Shown in pieces: positions 60,840 to 64,000 of a stretch of 64,000 nucleotides of DNA. A model generated the notes under the pieces. That model worked only from the letters and a program-made list of their open reading frames with translations. It searched no databases and was not told the origin of the DNA. This DNA comes from Mortierella alpina. Lineage: Eukaryota > Mortierellomycota > Mortierellomycetes > Mortierellales > Mortierellaceae. Position 1 is the first letter of the stretch; each line of letters opens with the position of its first letter. A program made the position numbers and the translations under genes. Location of the stretch: assembly GCA_029449245.1 (NCBI GenBank), contig JANATF010000001.1, positions 2,666,001-2,730,000 on the forward strand, in the 5' to 3' direction.

Positions 60840-61257
60840 GTTTTTTTTTGCTTTTTTTTTTATGTAGACAAAGAGAGTTCCTTTAATGAAGAACTCGATT
60901 GTCTAATCTGATGAAGATGGAATGAAGCAAAGAGGGTGAAAAATTTTTTTAGCACTGGAGCGTTTTGATATGATAGAATCCGGGGGCCAGCTGGCCTGCC
61001 TGCGGATTGAGCCAAGCCACCTGCCACAACAGTCGAGTCGGCGACTGGTCCCCAACAGCCCTCTCTTATTGCACAAAACAGTCGTCCGTAATGAACAAGT
61101 GCTGGACGCGTCCGGTCCTGCTCCTGCAGCAAGCCACTGGAAAAACGCGTCGCTGTACCGCTGCCGCTGGCACCATTTTGCCTCCAATTTTGTTTATTTT
61201 GAACAGGCGTAACACGACCCTTTTGCTTCTGCACCGTCCTTGTCTCCGCACTCCATC
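60840..61257. promoter_or_regulatory. Divergent promoter between eIF4A and RPA1
   Basis: A 418-bp gap between the two start codons (60839 minus, 61258 plus). It has A- and T-tracts near the eIF4A start (T10 and T8-10 runs at about 60840-60862), which are typical nucleosome-depleting elements. No TATA box was recognised. Confidence 0.6.
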
Positions 61258-63866
61258 ATGGCCAACCCTTGCACCCCCAACGCCGTCCAGGCCATTTACA
61301 ACGACCAGCTTGTCGTCGCCCCCATCCTGCAGGTCCTCAACACAAAGGCCATTATCCAGGGCGGAGGAACTCGCTACAGGTACCCTCATCGGCCGTGGAA
61401 GTATTGGTGGCAACTACATTCAACACACAGCCGCAGAATGTACTAACATCTGTTAAACTTCTGGCCTTGCTTTTCAACCACAGAGCCCTATTTTCAGATG
61501 GCTCCTACGTTATCCAAGGTATGTACCATAGCTCGTTCTGCTTTCGCAGAAGGCTTGACCAATGCGAAAACGCCGCAGCGTGATGCCCTTTTGTTAACCA
61601 AGAAATGTCTTTTTTTTTTTTTTTTTGCTCTAGGCATTCTCGCCAACACTTTGAATGCAGTCGTTGAGAGCGGAGCCATGCCAAAGAACTCTCTCATCAA
61701 GCTCCAGAAGTACAGCATCAAGCCTATCTCTGGTAGAAAGTAAGTGAGGATGACGCCCACGCTGTCAAAATTGATGTTAGCTCACCTTAAAAGCTATCGG
61801 TACTCACACGTATGATTCTAGACTTGTTCTAGCGGTAGAGTGCGATGTCTTGGACCAGTTTGGCGGCATGGAAAGGATCGGCTCACCAGTACGTCTCTTC
61901 TCGTTGATAAGCGTAAAGGTGCTTAGCAGCCCAATGCAATGTATTCACCGATTGCCCACCCTACGATTTAGATCCCGATTGAGGGTGATGGTGGCGCTAA
62001 CCAGGCTCAGGAAGGTGCTAGAGAAGCACCTCAGCAACAGCAACAGATGCAAAGCAATCCTTTTCAGCAGCACCCACATCAACAACAGCAGCAGCAGCAT
62101 CAGCACCATCACCAGGCAGAAATAACCACCCCCAGCGGCGGCCCTGTCTTCCCTATCAGCTCTCTCAACCCATATCAGAACCGGTGGACCATTATGGCTC
62201 GCGTTACGCAAAAGTCTGACATCAAAACTTGGAGCAAGCAAGGTGGCAACGAAGGCAAGCTTTTCAGTATGACGCTGATGGATGATAGTGTAAGTTCACT
62301 GGCCTGCGTAACAAAGACGACGGTTCTACGAGCATGGCCTCACTGTGTTTTTATATGGTGTACGATTTAGGGCGAGATCAAGGCCACGGCTTTCACCCAG
62401 CAGGTGGATGAGTACTACCAGATGATCGAGGAAGGCAAGGTCTACTTTATTTCCAACGCCAAGGTTGACATGGCCAAGAAGCAGTTCTCCAACATCAAGA
62501 ACGATTATGAACTCATCATCCAGCGTGACACCCAGATCAATCTTGTAAGTCTTCAATCCACTGATCCTTGGGGCTGACACGTTTTCCTGATTGACGCTGA
62601 CCAATTCGGATTATTCCTTACGTCCCTTGTTGTAATAAGGCTCCAGATAACAACCACGTCCCGGCCATGCGATACAAGTTTGTTGAGCTCTCGGCACTCG
62701 CCACCATCAACGAAAAGGAGACCGTGGATGTCATTGCCATCGTCAGTAATGTTGGCGATGTCACCAACAATATCTCGCAGAAGACAAACCGTCCCGTGAT
62801 CAAGCGCGACCTGACGCTGGTGGATGCAACTGGGTTTAGCACACGGCTGACTCTTTGGGGTGCTCAAGCCGAATCCTTCACCATGAGCGGGTCAAATGCT
62901 GTCATTGCCTTCAAGGGCGTCACGGTCAGCAACTATGGCGGTAAGTTTGCAAGCAGCAGGATATATGAAAAGCAGTCTTTGAAAGACAGCAGCTGAATCG
63001 TAGTATTCATAATCTTCGTAGGCAAATCGCTCAATGCCTTTGGCGGTAGCACATTCAAGTTGAATCCTGAGATCACAGAAGCCTTCAAGCTGCGAGCTTG
63101 GTTCGACCAGCAGGGACAGTCGGTCACCTTCCAGGCTCATGCCTCGGACTACAAAGGCAGTGGCGCACCACGAATGACATTGGACGAGCTCAAGAACGCG
63201 GGCGCAAACATTAGCACGGAGCAGCTTCACTTCGAGGTCAAGGGCATGATTGTGATGATGAGCAAATCTGATCAAACATTCATGTACCCTGCCTGCCCAA
63301 CGCCCAACTGCAGCAAGAAGGTCACAGAGGATAGCGGCCAGTGGCGGTGCGAAAAGTGCAACCAGACGCATCCCGAGCCCGAATATCGATACATCATGGG
63401 AGTCAACGTATCTGATCATACTGGACAAAACTGGCTTCAGGCCTTTAATGACGCAGGAGTTCTCATCACCGGACGGCCTGCCCAAGAACTTGCCTTGGTA
63501 ATGACAAGCCGTTCCTTTTTTTCAATGGATGACTCGACAGGTTTCTCTTCGCCCCACTCATTTTGCATTTTGTGTTGTAGAACCCACATGAGGTCAAGCC
63601 TACTTTTGACAAGGCTACATTCAAGTCGTACATTTTCAGAGGCAGGGCAAAGCAGGAGACCTATGGCGTAAGTGACTATGCGTTGGATACAAAGCCACCC
63701 CCCACCCCCCGATGGAAGATCATACATATAACAATAATGCTGTTTATGCCGCGTTCGTATATAGGAGGAAGCCAAGACTCGATTCACGATTATTTCAGCG
63801 ACGCCTCTGAAGTGGGCCGAAGAGTCGAAGCACCTTCTGACGCAGCTTCAGGAATATGGCGTTTAG
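61258..63866 (+). CDS. RFA1: Replication protein A large subunit (RPA1/RFA1)
   Basis: Ten exons (61258-61379, 61484-61518, 61634-61739, 61822-61888, 61972-62289, 62371-62544, 62640-62940, 63022-63497, 63581-63667, 63765-63866) all join in phase to about 595 residues, the usual RPA1 length. An N-terminal OB fold ([31 protein letters not shown]) is followed by a Gln/His-rich linker. DBD-A begins [20 protein letters not shown], then DBD-B ([23 protein letters not shown]) and DBD-C with its zinc ribbon ([10 protein letters not shown] ... [10 protein letters not shown]), which holds four Cys. The C-terminus ends [10 protein letters not shown]. It is the main eukaryotic single-stranded DNA-binding protein in replication, repair and recombination, acting in the nucleus with RPA2 and RPA3. 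The QQ/HH linker (near 62030-62110) is longer than usual. Confidence 0.97.
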
Positions 63867-64000
63867 AGAACTGGGTTCAGGATAGGGAATTACAAAATCG
63901 TCGCGAGTCGGAAAATCTTCCACCGCGTGCAGCAATAACAACAACGACAAAAAAAACAACTGTTGCTGTTCCTCGTTGGCTCTCTGACTGTCTGTGTGTA
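63867..64000. other. 3' flank of RPA1
   Basis: 134 bases after the RPA1 stop, with short A-rich tracts (ACAAAAAAAACAAC) that could form the 3' UTR. No gene was seen before the window ends. Confidence 0.6.

Overview
The window looks like early-diverging fungal (zygomycete) nuclear DNA. Genes are split by many short introns with GTAAGT-like donors and AG acceptors, most only 70-130 nt long. Recognisable proteins are fungal or eukaryotic housekeeping products, and one large NRPS has bacterial-type domain architecture. Bacterial-like NRPSs are known from Mortierella, so a Mortierella-type fungus is my best guess. This is inference, because there is no rRNA or mitochondrial marker here. I saw no CRISPR array, tRNA or rRNA gene.

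Layout. 1-6.05 kb (minus): the 5' part of a multimodular NRPS running off the left edge, with a dual condensation/epimerisation domain and no recognisable start. 8.47-13.46 kb (plus): an ABCC (Ycf1/MRP-type) transporter. 14.15-15.85 kb (plus): an Aro8-type aminotransferase. 17.13-18.97 kb (plus): a beta-lactamase-fold serine hydrolase. These four may form a small secondary-metabolite neighbourhood. 19.7-23.0 kb (minus): a hAT transposase with a BED finger and, directly upstream, a decayed Fanzor (eukaryotic TnpB-like) fragment. 23.19 kb (plus): a small LYR-motif-like protein, convergent with a UBE3D/Ipa1-like gene (23.56-25.5 kb, minus). 25.52-28.10 kb: a complete pogo/Fot1-type transposon with 124-bp inverted repeats, sitting 27 bp upstream of the Ipa1-like start codon. 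28.15-29.87 kb (minus): a single-pass membrane protein.

32.19-34.99 kb (plus): a Dbp2/DDX5 RNA helicase with an 840-nt intron. 35.2-36.65 kb (minus): a CCCH zinc-finger protein. 37.3-40.27 kb (minus): a choline-transporter-like (Pns1/SLC44) membrane protein. 40.55-44.63 kb is repeat-rich: a 200-bp inverted repeat enclosing a frameshifted small secreted-protein gene, about four copies of a 582-bp tandem repeat, and a 190-bp hAT-type MITE with a perfect 8-bp target duplication. 45.36-46.84 kb: a Tc1/mariner-type element. 48.46-49.83 kb (plus): a secreted pepsin-type aspartic protease. 52.2-54.0 kb (plus): an unrecognised gene. 54.2-58.3 kb (plus): a large disordered polyQ protein with a CCCH-like end. 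58.72-60.84 kb (minus) is eIF4A and 61.26-63.87 kb (plus) is RPA1; they share a 418-bp divergent promoter.

The right third is conserved housekeeping. The left and centre are accessory, with four DNA-transposon families in about 26 kb. The observations I rate highest are the hAT/Fanzor association, the inverted repeat around a secreted-protein pseudogene, the NRPS with its missing front end, and the pogo element between two closely spaced same-strand genes.
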